This document shows, in pieces, positions 36,121 through 49,637 of a DNA stretch of 64,000 nucleotides (its first letter is position 1; each line of letters starts with the position of its first letter). The DNA is from Rhizophagus clarus (Eukaryota > Glomeromycota > Glomeromycetes > Glomerales > Glomeraceae). The notes beneath the pieces are model-generated. The model did not search any database. It was not told the origin of the DNA and saw only the letters and a program-made list of their open reading frames with translations. Location of the stretch: contig BLAL01000158.1 in the NCBI GenBank assembly GCA_015698045.1, positions 1 to 64,000 of the forward strand, read 5' to 3'. The translations under genes and the position numbers were made by a program.

Positions 36121-39100
36121 ATGTCATTTAATAAAAAGAAACCTAGGAATATAGAAGACGACGACGATGTTTTTATTGAGACTTTCGTTATATATGGAAC
36201 AGAGCTTCCTGACACGGATGAACAAGACAAGGGAAAATTTCAACCTGTTTGGAAACAAGAGGTGAGTATTCTTTTACTTTATTCATAATTCAAAGGTTAT
36301 ATTAACATTTCTTTTTTTTTAAAGGTTCGTGATGAACAAGGCTTGAGACGTTTTCACGGTGCTTTCAAAGGCGGATGGTCTGCTGGTTACTTTAACACAG
36401 TTGGATCTAAAGAAGGTATACTGGAAAGATTCTAGGTTTCAATTCTCTATATTTTTATTATTTATACGTTTTTACCTTTCTATAGGTTGGGCGCCGTCGA
36501 CCTTTGTTTCATCGCGAAATAACAGATCAGACCGTAGGGATTACAAACCAGAAGATTTCATGGATGAAGAAGACTTAGAGGTATTTATCAAAGCATTATA
36601 TCTTTTTTAAAGGATTGATGACTGTATCTACTTTCAATGTATAGGAATCGTTACAAAACCAAAAACTAGTTGCCACTGATGAATTTGATTCCTTTGGTTC
36701 CACTGAACGAGAATTAGAAAAGAAGCGTATGATAGCTAGTTCCATGGAAGAAAGTGGCAGGTATTTAAAATAAGAATTAGCGTTTTAATAATGTTTCATG
36801 TTATAATATACATATGCATACTTTTTTGTTTTACTACAAGTGTGTTGGGTGCGTTACCAGACAAATTTATTGATGATCTGGTATTACCTAATAAGGAGCC
36901 TGTAGGTATGATATAGTTTTTTATTTGCCGAGTTTATTATTCATCAAGTACATAATTGATTATACATTTTATTTTTTTTAATAGGTGTTCGATTGTTAAA
37001 AGCAATGGGTTGGCGGGAAGGTCAGGGAATTGGTCCTCGTGTTTCAAAGACTCAGAGTGAGGATGCAGGTAAGGCAATCAATAATTTTATAAATTTACTA
37101 AATACAAGTTTAGAACTTACACTCATACTTGTTAAACTATAGAATTTCTTGAATCCGATAAAAGCATCTTATTCGCTCCTAAAGATACTGAAATAATAAA
37201 ATTTAACCAAAAAAGTGACACTTTTGGTCTTGATTTTGATCCTTTTAAGAATGCTACTGAATTTATCTCTCATTCAAGTAACATTAAAGGTAGTTAATTG
37301 TACTCGACAGTGTAATTAATTAATAGAATGTATTGTACTACAGTCATATTAACCTCATTTAGGTGACAGTTATCTTCAACACAAAAAGTTTCAAGATTCA
37401 TTGTACACACGAGGTAAATATATTTCGAATTATATTTATCTCATAACATTATTTGTTATTCTAACGTAATAATAATTCTTTTTTTTCAAAAAAAAAGAAT
37501 TGGATGAAGATGACGACGTAATCTTATATAGTGAAACTTCGAAGGCAAATTTTCATACATCATTAATCGACGATGATGAGGATACAATAGTCATGGGAGG
37601 AAAAAAATTGTCTAAATATTTACCTTTTAAAAAAATTCAAGATAAAAAGGTGACATTTTTGCTTTATAAATCAAATGACTTTCAACTTATGAATTAGTGA
37701 TATTAAATTTTGTTCCCATTCAATTATGCTAGTCGTTAAACAGTAGAGTATATCATGATGGGAGTTTACCTTTACAAGGATTTGTATTGGCGTCGCGCCC
37801 TGTTCCAATTGATAAATGGTAAATTTAATTTATATTTTGTTTAATATTTCTGTTAAGTTAAAAATTATTTATATATAATAAATTATCCTATGTAGGTTTG
37901 CTCCGCCAATTCTTCCACAAGAATTTGTACCTATGCATGAATTTAATTCATCCGGAGAAATAAATAAGAATGACACACAAGTATTATTTCAAAAGGGTAA
38001 ACAAAAGCAGACAACGTTAGCCATATTAGCCGAACAGGTACACAGATATATGTTGTAAAATACATGCTACTTTCATATATAAATAACAAAACTAATGCGT
38101 CCCGTTTCAAGCGTGGTGAATTATTAGGAGAGACTCCATTGAACGCACCAGTGCGTTCCGTGTTTGATTATGTCTCCCGGAAGGATAAAGATAGATTGGA
38201 TAGTCTAATTGGTTATATGATTGACACTACGGGTGAAGTAAAGAAACGACCTAGTGAGGTAGAGATTCCAAAAGTAGATAAAGACGTCGCATTAGCGGCT
38301 TTGCAAGGGTTTATTCCTTTTGAAAGTGATAAGAAAAAGCAAGCGAGATACAAACATTTTTTGGAGGTGCAGGCTGAATTGAGTACCATTCCTTTGAAAC
38401 GACCCGAAGTAATAATTATTTGCTATTTTATTAAATTAAATTAAATAATCTAATATCATTAATCATTAATTAACATTACATTTGTGTTTATTTTTCATAA
38501 GGGAATTACTGTTGAGGAATATATCAAAGAACTCGACGAATTTGCGCAATCTGCGAGAATATTTCGCCCAATGTCAAAAATGATGGCATCTCGTTTTACC
38601 AGTGCGAAATCGGTGGAGGATTTTAGACAACCTGAAAAAGATAGTACGCATCCGACCCAAGCACATCAAGATGACACTAGTATTCGTAAGATAACTCAAG
38701 TTCCTGAGGCTTCTGAGTCTCCAGCTGAAACTGCAGCCAGGATGAATATGTTTGGACCTCTTACAAGAACTAGATCAAGTTTTTATCCTAGTCGTCTTTT
38801 GTGTAAGCGTTTTAATATTGCGAATCCACATCCTGAGCACAAATATGATAATCAATCTGGAAAAACTCAAAAAGGACAAAAAGATGTTTTAAGCAAAGAA
38901 ACTATGAATGATATTCTTGAGAAACAGGATTCACAAAATTTTATAGAATTTACTAATTCTAAGAGCCAAAAAGAAATCGAAGAGGATAAGTTGAATCCAT
39001 CTATAGAAACCGGTAATGCTAAGGAAGTTGATGTTCATAAAACTAGGCCCGCTATGGAACTTTTTAAATCTATATTTGGTGAGTCAGATACAGAAGACGA

Positions 39101-40022
39101 AGAAGCTGCACCAAAGCATAAGGTAGCAAATATAAATTTTTATGTATTGCTAATTATCTTGTAAGTGCAAAAGCAATATTTATTTTTGTTTAATTGTTAT
39201 TAGGAACCACCAAATATGGTTATCGGGACAATAAATTTGGAAGAGAATAAAAATTCACCGCCTGTTTCATCAGAATCTGCGGAAGCAGTTGGCACATCAT
39301 TTCGACCAATGTTTAAAAAGAAAACGGATCGTGCAGAAAAAGTATTGGCTAATGGATCAACGGAAGTATCGCAATCACAGACTTCACGTTCTAAAAGAAA
39401 AGAAAAAGGTCATGTAACTCGAGTATCATTGTCATTTGATGATGAAACGGTGATTGGTCCATCTATAAAGCGAACCAAATCTAGTGAAAATGATAGTTCA
39501 TCATCAGTAGAATCCAGCGAATCTTTATTACGTCATGAACATAAATATTCACACAATCATCATAAACATTCTCATGTTTCGTCTACTAAGAAACATAAAT
39601 TAGAAAAAAAGAAAAGGAAAAAGAGACACTCGAAAGGTTACGAGAAAAAAGCTAACAAGCGATCATGTGAAGAGAGTGGGGATGATGAAAGACGTAGAAA
39701 TAGCAAAAAGAAGAAACGTCATGAAGACGAAGATGAATATAATGATAGGAGTGGAAAATACCATCGTGATAAAGATTCTCAGCATCAACAAATAACAAAA
39801 TCATCAGACAAAGCGAAGGAAGGCGTAAATGATAAAAAATTTGAAAATCGTTCAGAGAGACAAATAGAAACAATAATACCTAAGAAACGGGAAATGCCTT
39901 CTCCATCTTTAATACAATCAAAAGAAAAACGAACTACTTCATCACCACAATCAAGAAATGACAATAATAAATCTAATACTAGCAGAGTTAGAAATCGACC
40001 AAGAGCAATGGATTTATGGTGA
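36121..40022 (+). CDS. GPATCH1: G-patch protein of the GPATCH1/TGH family
   Basis: GPATCH1/TOUGH proteins associate with spliceosomes; the G-patch activates a DEAH helicase (family knowledge). The start [20 protein letters not shown] is followed by the N-terminal family domain (DUF1604-like) with [13 protein letters not shown], then [30 protein letters not shown] and [12 protein letters not shown]. The G-patch reads [20 protein letters not shown] near 36985-37070. Next are [54 protein letters not shown] and, after an intron, [16 protein letters not shown], another family block. The C-terminal 270 residues are Lys/Ser/Glu-rich with RS- and His-rich stretches and end RPRAMDLW. At least twelve exons with short GT-AG introns; no frame break seen. 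Confidence 0.92.
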
Positions 40023-40314
40023 TATTATTAATTCAACATAAATAAAGGAAGTATATTGAAAATGAACAGACGGGAGGATTTTATTAATAGTAAAAGGGAA
40101 AACCTGATGGTCATTCATAATAAAAAAGACGATGTTTTCAAGCCGAATTTGAGACTTCCTATTATTAGAAATAAAGCCTGAAAAAAAAAAAAATTTACCA
40201 TACCAAATAAATAGAACCTTTTTTAAAATGACTTAACCATGATTAAAAAATCTTGAATATTTAATTGTCAAGTTTAGTTGTTAATAACATAGTGTATTAA
40301 GTATGAAAATATCA

Positions 40315-43300
40315 TTATTCATCAAGATCACTAGTAGGAAAGAGTACATTTAATGGATCAATAACAGTTCCCATTTTAGTGATAATTCGTGGTGTTACTA
40401 CTTTCTGGAAAACTTCTTGGGTATTCCATTCTGTGCCAAGAGGGGTACGAAGACTTCGTTCATATTGTTCGTACGTTTCAAAAGGATGTGGAATACTTGT
40501 AGAAAGATATTTCTTGGCCTATATTTAATAAAGGTGTTAATGGATATCGAATTTTGGACAAACAATAATTTAAAAAATTTTTACCTTCTTAATCCTTTTC
40601 TCATTAATAATCACGTGTTGCAATTTCACATCTTTCCTTTTAGAAGCTTCAATGCCTCCAGGCAGTGGCTTGGCTAAAACGAGCTTCTTCTTTTTAGGTT
40701 TCTTCACTCCTTTACCACCCCATGAACCCTAAATCATTTCAAAGCATGATTATGTAAATAATTATAATCGTTTACTATGATTAAACAGAAAATGTCTAAA
40801 TACTTGCCCATCCTGGTAACGTCAAATCTTGTTCTTTTGGCTCATCCTCCTCAATAATTGCTTGTTTTTCCGCTTCAAATTCCTAAAAATATAATATAAC
40901 CAAGATGGATTGAACTCTGACAAGTTTGATAAACCAATTTATGATTATCACTAACCTCTATAACATTATCATTTGCAAATGCACGAGCAACTAATTCTCT
41001 TTGTGAGAATGCTATAGAATCTTTGGCATGCACAAAATTTGTTTCAACGTCGGGAGTATCATCAGAAATTTCTTCCACAGATTTAAACTTCGATTTTTCG
41101 TTTGTAGTATCATCACTTCGTGGGATTGACGAATCCTCTTTTTCATTACTTTTATTCTCTTAAATTAATAATTTAATTAGGTTTTAGAGATGGAACGGAT
41201 ATATATCTCTCTTAAGGACTTACCGGCCATTTGTACAGAACCGATTGCAAGTACTTTGTCTATATCAATTTCAATACCATCTTGTGATTGGTCTCCTTGT
41301 TTCAATTTTTTCAATTTTGATACCATCTTGTCAGATCTATTGTTTTCATTTATAATGCCCTTATTGTTCTTTTTACTAGAAGATAATATTTTAGAGGTAT
41401 CCGTTTGGAGCCACGGATTCTCTTCTTCAAAATTAGTTTCCATAGAATAATCATTAATAGATTCAGTCTGGTTGTTAGCTTCTTTTGACTCCTCGGAGGG
41501 CGAAGACTCTAGATCAAAAATAGATTTCGACAACTTACGAATAAAAAAAGGATGGATAAATATACGTTTACATAGTTCCGACTCAGGTTATTAGTACAAA
41601 TACCTTTTTAATGTCAACCTTGTGTTCGGAAATTGATTTCTAAAAATAAATTCTACTTTAATATTAAATTACAATTGGAAAATATTAATAAGTTATGATT
41701 TACCTCAATGCTCCTTCCAAATACCATTCTACCAGGATTATTTCCAACGTGAGTTATTGAGCTCTCTTTCGGTTCTTTTTTAACTTCTTTTGTTGCATTT
41801 TCTTCGTTTTCCAAATCCTCGATGAAATCATCAATCATTCCTTGGGTACAGCGTTTTTCTCTTTCTGTAGCAATTCGCATAAATTTCATTCCGAATAATC
41901 CTTTCATTTCTTCCTCATTTCCGGATTCTTTCTGTTCTAATTGTGCCAATTCATCAAATGCTTTCGCTTTGATAACGTCAATATCGTCCTCATTTTCAAC
42001 ATCACTATTTTCACTTGAAGAGTCATCTAGTTCTTCATCAGATCCAAGGTCGTGGATTTTTCGTTTTAATTCCTCATGTCTTCGCAATTGCTCGGTAATT
42101 GCTTGCCGACTCTCTAAATTATGATGACCATGTTTTAAAGCTTGCTTAGCCCATTTGCTAGTATTCTTGTGCTTCAAAGTCATACGCTCTTGAGCACGTG
42201 ATGTTTCAAGTCTTAGCTGTTCTTCACGAGCAAGTTTGGGATCAAGTTCGGCTAATTGTTTAAGACTTAATTTGTTCTTTTCCTTCTTTCTGATTTTACG
42301 ATAAGTTTTACTTTTAATTTTAGCAATCCTTCTCGCTTTAATCTCTTCGCGAAATGCTAATTCGCGCATTTTACGCAATTCTTTCACTCGTTTTTCAACT
42401 TCTTCAACCGACAATTTACTCATTTGAAGTTCTTCGTATTGTTGTAAATTCTTTTCCTTTACACCATTTTCCGCCAATATGGAATTTACTTCCTTTTCAA
42501 ATTCTGTCGAGGGCTTTAATCAAAGATTAATAAATTAGTTAAAATAATGACAAAATAAAGTTTGAATAACAAGTTGAAATGGTTTTACACACTTGAAATG
42601 TGGCAACTAAAACATTATTTGTTTGCCTATGTGGAAGAGGTGCATTAATAGGAAATTTTAGATGTTCGGCCTCCCGATTTTGCTTAACGATTGGCTCCCA
42701 TTTAGTAATATCTTTTTTAGTCTTTTCGTAAGCAGCTCGTCTATTCAATCTTTCTTGAATTCGAAGAGGTAAAGGAGCCGGTAAAGGTTCCTTATAAGTT
42801 CCTTTATTACCGCCACTTTCCAGTGATGCCAATTTTTGTTTCAATCCACTAAAACCAGTTTCTTCTTGAATTGATCCGATAAGATCACTTAAATCAATCT
42901 TTTTTCTAATATTTGATGACTCTCTGGTTGCTAGATTATATTCTGATTCCTTATAAGCTTCTGTTCGCTCTTTTAATTGTTTTTTCGGTTTATCAAAAGA
43001 ATTCATTTCATCATCAATAGTTCTTTTTCTTTTTTTATCTAATGAACCAATAAAGGAAGCCAAATTATCCGCCTTGATTCCATCATCAATTTCTTGCGTA
43101 TCATTATCTTCCTCATCTTCTATCAAAGCTTTAATTTCCTCATCCGTTTCGTCCTTATCGCTATCTGAATCACCGAATCCAACAAAACCCTCCACATTTA
43201 TTCCCGTTATCCTACTTTCATCTTCCTGGTATTCTTTATCTAGTTTATCATCATCATCTGATTCATTCTCTTCTCCCGAATCGTCATCAGTTTCGTCTAA

Positions 43301-43782
43301 ATCGATTCCTTCATCCAATCGTTTTTTTATTTCCTACAAAATCTTTAATATTAAAATCGTTTTCTATATTGTAACAGTAGACTTAGATAATAACGATAAA
43401 TAAAACTAACTTTTTGATTAGATCCTCTAAATATAAAGTGTTCAAATCTTTCTTCATCGGAATCATTAAAAGCTTCATCACTGTCAATCTCCTCGTCATC
43501 CTTTTTTTCAATTTTATCAACACCGACATATTCGTAACTTTCTATTTCATCAATATTTTTACGACGTCGCTCATGTTCAGTTTCTTGTTCAATTTCAAAA
43601 ATATCATTTCCGAAAATTTTATTGGAATTTCGCCGCTGCTTGCTTTTTGAAAGATTTTTTGGTTGAGATTTTTTAGAATTTGTAGCTAATGAAGCTTCTA
43701 GATTTTTTGAAGTTTTAATAGAATTTTCGTCAAAACTAACCCTAAGTTTTGAAGAAAATTTCGTTATTTTTTTCTTACCCAT
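40315..43782 (-). CDS. UTP14: U3 snoRNP/SSU processome protein UTP14
   Basis: UTP14 binds pre-18S rRNA and U3 and activates the helicase Dhr1 in the nucleolus. The preferred start is MGKKKITKFSSKLRVS at 43782 rather than the upstream in-frame ATG at 43845. Exon 1 ends near 43412; exon 2 (about 42591-43333) carries very acidic stretches, then IDLSDLIGSIQEETGFSGLK, LPAPLPLRIQERLNRRAAYE and WEPIVKQNREAEHLKFP, all typical UTP14 blocks. Exon 3 has the signature RIAKIKSKTYRKIRKKEKNK and RMTLKHKNTSKWAKQALKHG, with FGMKFMRIATEREKR following. The 3' exons encode TLPGWGSWGGKGVKKPKKKK, then IINEKRIKKAKKYLSTSIPH and PFETYEQYERSLRTPLGTEW, ending FPTSDLDE. It is divergent from the coiled-coil gene, with a tiny MITE-like repeat between them. 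Confidence 0.93.
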
Positions 43783-43835
43783 GTTGAAAAATTTTTTTAA
43801 AAAAAAAACTTCTAGATTGTTAATCATTAATTGAT

Positions 43836-43896
43836 CTACAGTCAACCTCTCAAATAGTCACATGACTCACATCTCTTAAGGAGTTGGCTGTATTCT
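43836..43896. repeat. Minimal MITE-like inverted repeat in the UTP14 upstream region
   Basis: CTACAGTCAACCTCTCAAATAGTCAC pairs with the inverse of AAGGAGTTGGCTGTAT about 35 bases later. The ends resemble the TIR of the 22387 element (TACAGTCAACTCTC). It seems to be a deletion remnant of that family. Confidence 0.55.
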
Positions 43897-44111
43897 AATA
43901 TAACAACTTGGCCCGAATTAAATCTACAAATCTACCAGAACTAAAATCTCTGTTTACTGATAAAGAAAAAACGCGTTTATGAATTTAAAACGGTTGAACC
44001 CGACTTTAAACCATTTGTATTAACTGATATTACGAGTTCCCTTTTAGAAAGATTTAAAGCATATCCTCTATAGTATTATTATTCTTTTACCCTAGAGTTA
44101 TTTTAACAATA

Positions 44112-45870
44112 ATGTCTTCAGATATCAAACATGGTTTCGAACTTACAAATAAAAATCTAAATCTTGGTAACACGTCACAGGAAGAAAACCACTCCAATTA
44201 CGCGTCAGCTTGTTCTTCACCTATTCCAAATCGTACTTTTACTGTTGAAGAATCTAGTAACATTTCTGATATAATTCCTTCTATTATAGCTAAAGCTGTG
44301 GTATCTAGAGAAAATATTGATTATCGAGATATAGGAGTTGAAATAACAAGTTTTGCTCACCCTGCGAAAGCGAATGAATATGACCAAACTATACAAACTT
44401 CACAAAATGATTTGACAATATTAAGTAATTCAACTATTACTGAAGTGCCTTCCATCATAAGTAAATAAACCTTTTAAACGGACATATATATTTTGAAAAT
44501 TTCTGATATTAATATTTATTTGTATTATATCTAGTCGATAAAGGAGATGTAACACATTTTGTCACAAATGTTGTAGGAGAAGAAGTAAATTACGCAAAAT
44601 TGAGACAATTATTGGAAAAACAAGAAACGAAAATTTCATCATCAAATGATTCTTCTAATATTCTAGGAAACGTAAATTGATTTTTAATGCATTGTCACCT
44701 TTTTTTTTTTTGGTTTCAAAAATAATTATTAATTTGATCAATTTTAATTTAATTAGTTAATTGAACCGTCTAATCTCATAAAAAATACTTCACAAGAAAG
44801 GACTGTAACAGAAAAAGAAAAAGTAGAAAATGGAACAAAAGAAATAATAGATGAGGCAGCAGAAGGAGGAGCAGAAGTAGTAGTAATTAAGCAAGCCAAT
44901 AAACTTGATCCCATCATTCAAGAATTATGTCAAATGCGTGAAGAGAATGAAAAACTTAAAATTCATTCCGATAATCTTCGTAGAGAATTGGAACTATTAT
45001 TACAAGAAGAAAATGAACGAATAAAAATTTATTCCGATAATTTCTTGAAAGATTTACGTGAAGTGAATAAAAATTTCAAGTTTGATTCTAATGCTGATTG
45101 GCAAGAACTTGAAAAGTTACGTGAGGAAAATAAACGCTTAAAAATAGCATTGGATAGTCAAAACGATACAAATACCCTTGAACTCATGCGCGAAGAGAAC
45201 GAACGACTCAAATTAGAATTGCATGCATACAAAAGAAACACAAGGCCATTATCTAAGAGCCCTTCTAAAGGTATATAGTAGTATAAAATATTATATGAAT
45301 GCTATTGGTTACGATATACACATTTTTTTTAAATTTATAATTAAATTATTGGATACAAAGAATCAAAAACGATAGAAACTCGACGTAACATTTTCAGGGA
45401 TAAATTATATTTCAAATTGCAATTAACCAAAGTTGACGAATTGAAAACAGAAACCTTGGCTGATTTAGTTAAAGTAAGCGAGATATTTATATTAGGTAAT
45501 AAAGAATATCCAAACATTTAAAACAAATAATGATTGATTTACTCTACTTCATTAGGAAATCATGTTAATTTTAAAAATAGATGATGTGAATCGAGTTATC
45601 CCTTCTCTAGAACAAATTAACAAAGTTGTGCGATTAGTTCCACAACTTCGAGATTTTATTAAGACAGTTATGTTATTGGTACTGAATGAATATGAAGAGA
45701 TAAATGATGAATTTTCATCCAATATATCGTCACAAGATATTCCACCAGAAAATATGCTCAAGACGACAATAGAAGTTTTAGTACAATGGCGTGAAACTGT
45801 CGAAAATATGGAGAGATTTGCAACTCAACTTTTACAGAATTCTAGAATGAATACACAAGATATCTCCTAA
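44112..45870 (+). CDS. Coiled-coil protein, function unknown
   Basis: I do not recognise this gene with confidence. Six exons fit in frame: from ATG 44112 to about 44464, 44536-44670, 44758-45271, about 45362-45474, and 45557-45870 (minor uncertainty at the junctions). The N-terminus is Ser/Asn-rich and disordered. The middle is a coiled coil with repeated LREEN/REENERLK heptads (QMREENEKLKIHSDNLRREL, EKLREENKRLKIALDSQ). The C-terminal part is a compact helical domain: LADLVKEIMLILKIDDVNRV, IPSLEQINKVVRLVPQLRDF, IKTVMLLVLNEYEEIN and VLVQWRETVENMERFATQL. The coiled coil plus helical tail recalls centrosome/spindle-pole proteins such as CEP70, but this is only an impression. Confidence 0.75.
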
Positions 45871-47510
45871 TTAAAAATATTTGGCGTTTATTGTTACCAT
45901 CATTTAATATTAAGAAAACCCTTTTTTTTTTTATTTTATTTGCAAATAAAAAATGAATTATTTACAAATAAATAATAAGTAAAAAATTTTTTAAGTTACA
46001 CGAATGAACGAATTTTTGTTTCGAAAACAAAAAACTTTTTCGTACTACCATTAAATTAAAAAAAGCATCCACAAAAAGTAGGAGAAAATTTTTTTTTTTT
46101 TTTTTTGAAATTCTTTCACATGTAAAATAAACTGGACAATGCGTATAAAAATCAGGATGATACAGGATTAATGTAAATAATAACAGGTTTTCCTAATTAT
46201 TTATAGTAATAATTGAATTACCCTTCCCATATGAATTGAATTGGCACAAAAAAAAATCTTTTTTCACAAAAAAAAAAAAAAAATAATAAAAACAAGTTAA
46301 TAACTTGTAATTTCACATACGAACTAATCGATTTATGATGGTCCGTGCATATCCATTGGGAATTATTGGAACGAAAAGTTGGAATTTGTTGAATAAAATG
46401 GAAAAAAAATTAAACATTTCTCACAAATGGCGTTATCAGTAAATCCTGTTTAAAATGAGCAACTTACCTGCGGTAAAGCCATAAAAATCGGATCGAAGTA
46501 GTTCTGCCCTTAATAAAATTTGATTGATATATAAAAAGTGTCAAAACTATAATTTCAATCTTCATGTGACAGGCTATTAAAAACAATAGGAAAGAAATGT
46601 AGATACTCATGAAAATGTTGGAAGATGTTTTCCATGTGGTAACAACAATAGATGTTACACCCTTAAACGTATAATCATCGATAATGGTCTGTGTTACTTT
46701 GTTTGTTACGGTGCCATGCGAAAAAAACGATACGCGCCAATTCACTCTCGATTTCCATTTAAGGATTCCGAAAAAGATTTTTTTTTATTCCTATATGTAA
46801 TATACATACATGTGTATAAATATGTATATTTTCTATAGATCGGATTTATCGTAACATGAATTTATCTATCAATCATGATCTAACATTCGGAAAATTTTCC
46901 GACATATCTAAATTTCAAATGGGATTCATTGTCGTTATCAATAATAACCTTGAAACCGCCAAACAATAGCCACTAATTTCAATAAAGTTAATCAAATCAT
47001 ATCATGGCGCATATAATATAAACAATAACTTTTTTTTTATATGTAATTTTCTAAAGGGTCCTTGATTCCTTATAATTTGTACAATACAACATTTCATCAA
47101 TCAAATCAATTATCAAATAATGCCGCTTTTTAGTGTTCCAAATAATTATATATACCCAACTATTTCTCTCTTCTTTTGTTTATTCGGTTAACTGATTTTT
47201 ACACCCCAGTTCCTATTAATTAACGTTCTCTCAGACTTTTTTTTAAAAGTCAAGATTATTTTTAATTTTTTAAGTTACGACTTAAATTTTTTAAATTGCA
47301 AAATTATTTTATGATATTTTCTTCATTATTTTTCAAAAAAAAAAAAAAAAATTTACCTTAAAAAACCTATCTTTACTCTTTCTAACATATTTTTTAAACG
47401 AAATAATTAAACAAATATTTTATGACATAATTTATCACTTTTAACGAAAACATATTAATAAACGAAAACACGCTTTTTCCTTTTTACACCTTCACATCAC
47501 ACGAATAATC
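45871..47510. other. Long intergenic region with A/T runs
   Basis: No supported gene. A minus-strand frame at 46464-46745 and a GCAG|GTAAGT donor at about 46467 exist, and a short peptide start MEIESELARIVFFAWHR lies near 46764; a small multi-exon gene cannot be excluded. Poly-A/T tracts occur near 46090, 46270 and 47340. Confidence 0.4.
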
Positions 47511-48599
47511 ATGGTTATGCTTGTATTGACCGACCGTATCCGAACTGCCATATACCAAGCTTTACAATCACCCGAATTTGATGAATCTGCCAAACAAAGG
47601 CTCAAAAATTATCTTAAACTTTCCTCTTGTATTCCTCTCGACCTTATTAAGGAGGTTTCAAAATTCTTAGTTAGCCGCGATGGCAAACTCGGTAAAGAAA
47701 TTGGTAAATTATCAATATATTTCCGCAGTACTTTTATTGTGTATTATTTATGTTATGTAAGCCTGTTTCGTTTTCCCGATTTTTACCGAGGCTACTTACC
47801 ATAAATAATTAAGATATCTGCCACCTTGTTACATTATCACCTTACTAATTATTTATTATTATTTATTTTTTACTTTAGGCTTTTCACACTATTGGCTACA
47901 TGAGCTGCTCACTGGGAGCGGGGTGTACTTGGAACCTCGCAAAGAGAAGGTTAAGGTAAAATAAATAAGTTCAATGAATCTGACTTTGTATAAATTAAAT
48001 TCAATTACCTAATATTAATTAAATTTTTTTTTTTTTTTTTTTTTTTTTAGAGTCCAGAATTAACTGCTAGGTTAGAAAAAATTCTTGCCGATCAAGCCAA
48101 TAAAGAATATGCACGTATGATTGGCAAAGTCGCCTCCTCTTACGATGTAGAGACCTTTAAACTACTCGACACTGAAGAATTCCAAAGTGTTCGCAGCCAA
48201 CTTACTGCCATAATCAACATCACATTTACCGTTGTCGCTGTTTTTGCAGCTGTATATCACGTAGCTCAAACAATTACTGGTGATACGGGAATGGTATTTA
48301 CAGATTGATTTAAAAAAAAAAAATTTTTTTTTCGCATATCGAATGTATTATCTAATTAATTATTATTTTTTTTTTTGCCCACCCCTTATTCTTTAAATAA
48401 TTAGCGCGTGTTGCTTGCTTTTACCGGGAGTGTTATTGTTGGAGTTGCTGAAACATTTTTGTATATGCGATATCTTACTGGATACGACAAAGACGATACG
48501 AAAGAGCGTAAACCACGTAGAAGGTCGACTACCACTGGCTATCATAATAAAGCTGCTACTACCTATACTTCTGCTTCAAGAAGGTCAAGAACACTATGA
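47511..48599 (+). CDS. VMA12: V-ATPase assembly factor, VMA12/TMEM199 family
   Basis: VMA12-type ER membrane proteins assemble the Vo sector of the vacuolar ATPase together with VMA21 and VMA22. Exons 47511-47703, 47879-47955, 48051-48293 and 48405-48599 sum to 708 nt and give 235 residues, the normal size. The cytosolic N-terminus (LTDRIRTAIYQALQSPEF) leads to the family signature FSHYWLHELLTGSGVYLEP and SPELTARLEKILADQANKEY-ARM. Two membrane segments follow, ITFTVVAVFAAVYHVAQ and VLLAFTGSVIVGVAETFLYM. A basic tail ends the protein (KERKPRRRSTTTGYHN). The signature is only readable after splicing intron 1; the intron 2 acceptor follows a T run of about 25. Confidence 0.9.
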
Positions 48600-49637
48600 T
48601 CAGTTATAGCATTTCATTTTTCTTACAGTAAAAAAAAAGATATTTTAACTAAAAAATTCCTTATGGAACAAAACAAAAAAAAAAAAATTTCTTTGTATAT
48701 TTTTTCATCATCATTTGTGCCATGTTTTATTTTCTTCTTTCAAAAAAAAAAAACAAAATTACCTAATAATAATTGTACAGTTTTTTTTCTCCTTACGGAG
48801 AGTAAGAAGAAGAAACATGTCACTCAAAAAAAAAAGCCTTTACTCTTTATCTTTTTATTCTTAGCATTATTTTGATCATGTAGTATAGTAGCAATCAAAA
48901 TTATTTCTTTTTTAAAAAGAAAAGAACATTTATGTAATTAAAAATTACATATTATGTTGTACTTTTTTATTTTCAAAAAAAAAAAAAAAAAAAAAAATTG
49001 TTTCTTTTTTTTATCTTATTTTATGAAATTTAAAAAAAGTAGACCTTCCTTTCCTATATCAATTTCCCTTTTTTTTCTTTTTTAACGAATATCTTCTGTT
49101 TTAGTATTAATAATCTTACTCATTAATTAACGAACAAATCATAAAAGGGGAAAATTGAACTTTTGGGATGGACTTTGGATTTTATAAAAAAAAAAAGACA
49201 ATGAAAAACCAAAGAACGGAAGGTCTACAAAAAAAAATATTTCATTTAGTTTTTTTTACTTTTATATAGCGTTTGTAAACTACAACAAAAAAAAAATTTG
49301 CTATATTTAAAGTAATTTTCTTTTTTTTTTCTTTATTTTTTTTTTCTTTAATTCAATTTTTTTTTACTACTTTTTAAATTTGACTTTTTTTTTCAAAAAA
49401 AAAAAAAAAAACCCAATCAAAAAGCAAAAATTATCATCAAATAAAATAAAAAATTATGATTTTTTTTATGCGACTAAAAAATTTTTTTACAATATTAAAT
49501 GATCTTGTGTCCAAACAACGATCGGGTCAAATGATCTGATCAAGTTGTCAGGTGCTTAAAAAACAATACATTAACAGTTGACATTTTTAAATAAGCTGCG
49601 AACTTTTTTAACTTTTCAACACAGATCAAAAAAAAAA
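48600..49637. other. Low-complexity A/T intergenic region
   Basis: About 1 kb with frequent A10-A20 and T10-T15 runs and no credible frame. It separates VMA12 from CWC22. Confidence 0.6.

Noticed and set aside
46464..46745. 93-residue minus-strand frame with hydrophobic segment
   Set aside because: No recognised family, starts at a non-ATG codon, and contains a strong donor suggesting intronic or UTR sequence; kept only as a possibility in the intergenic entry.
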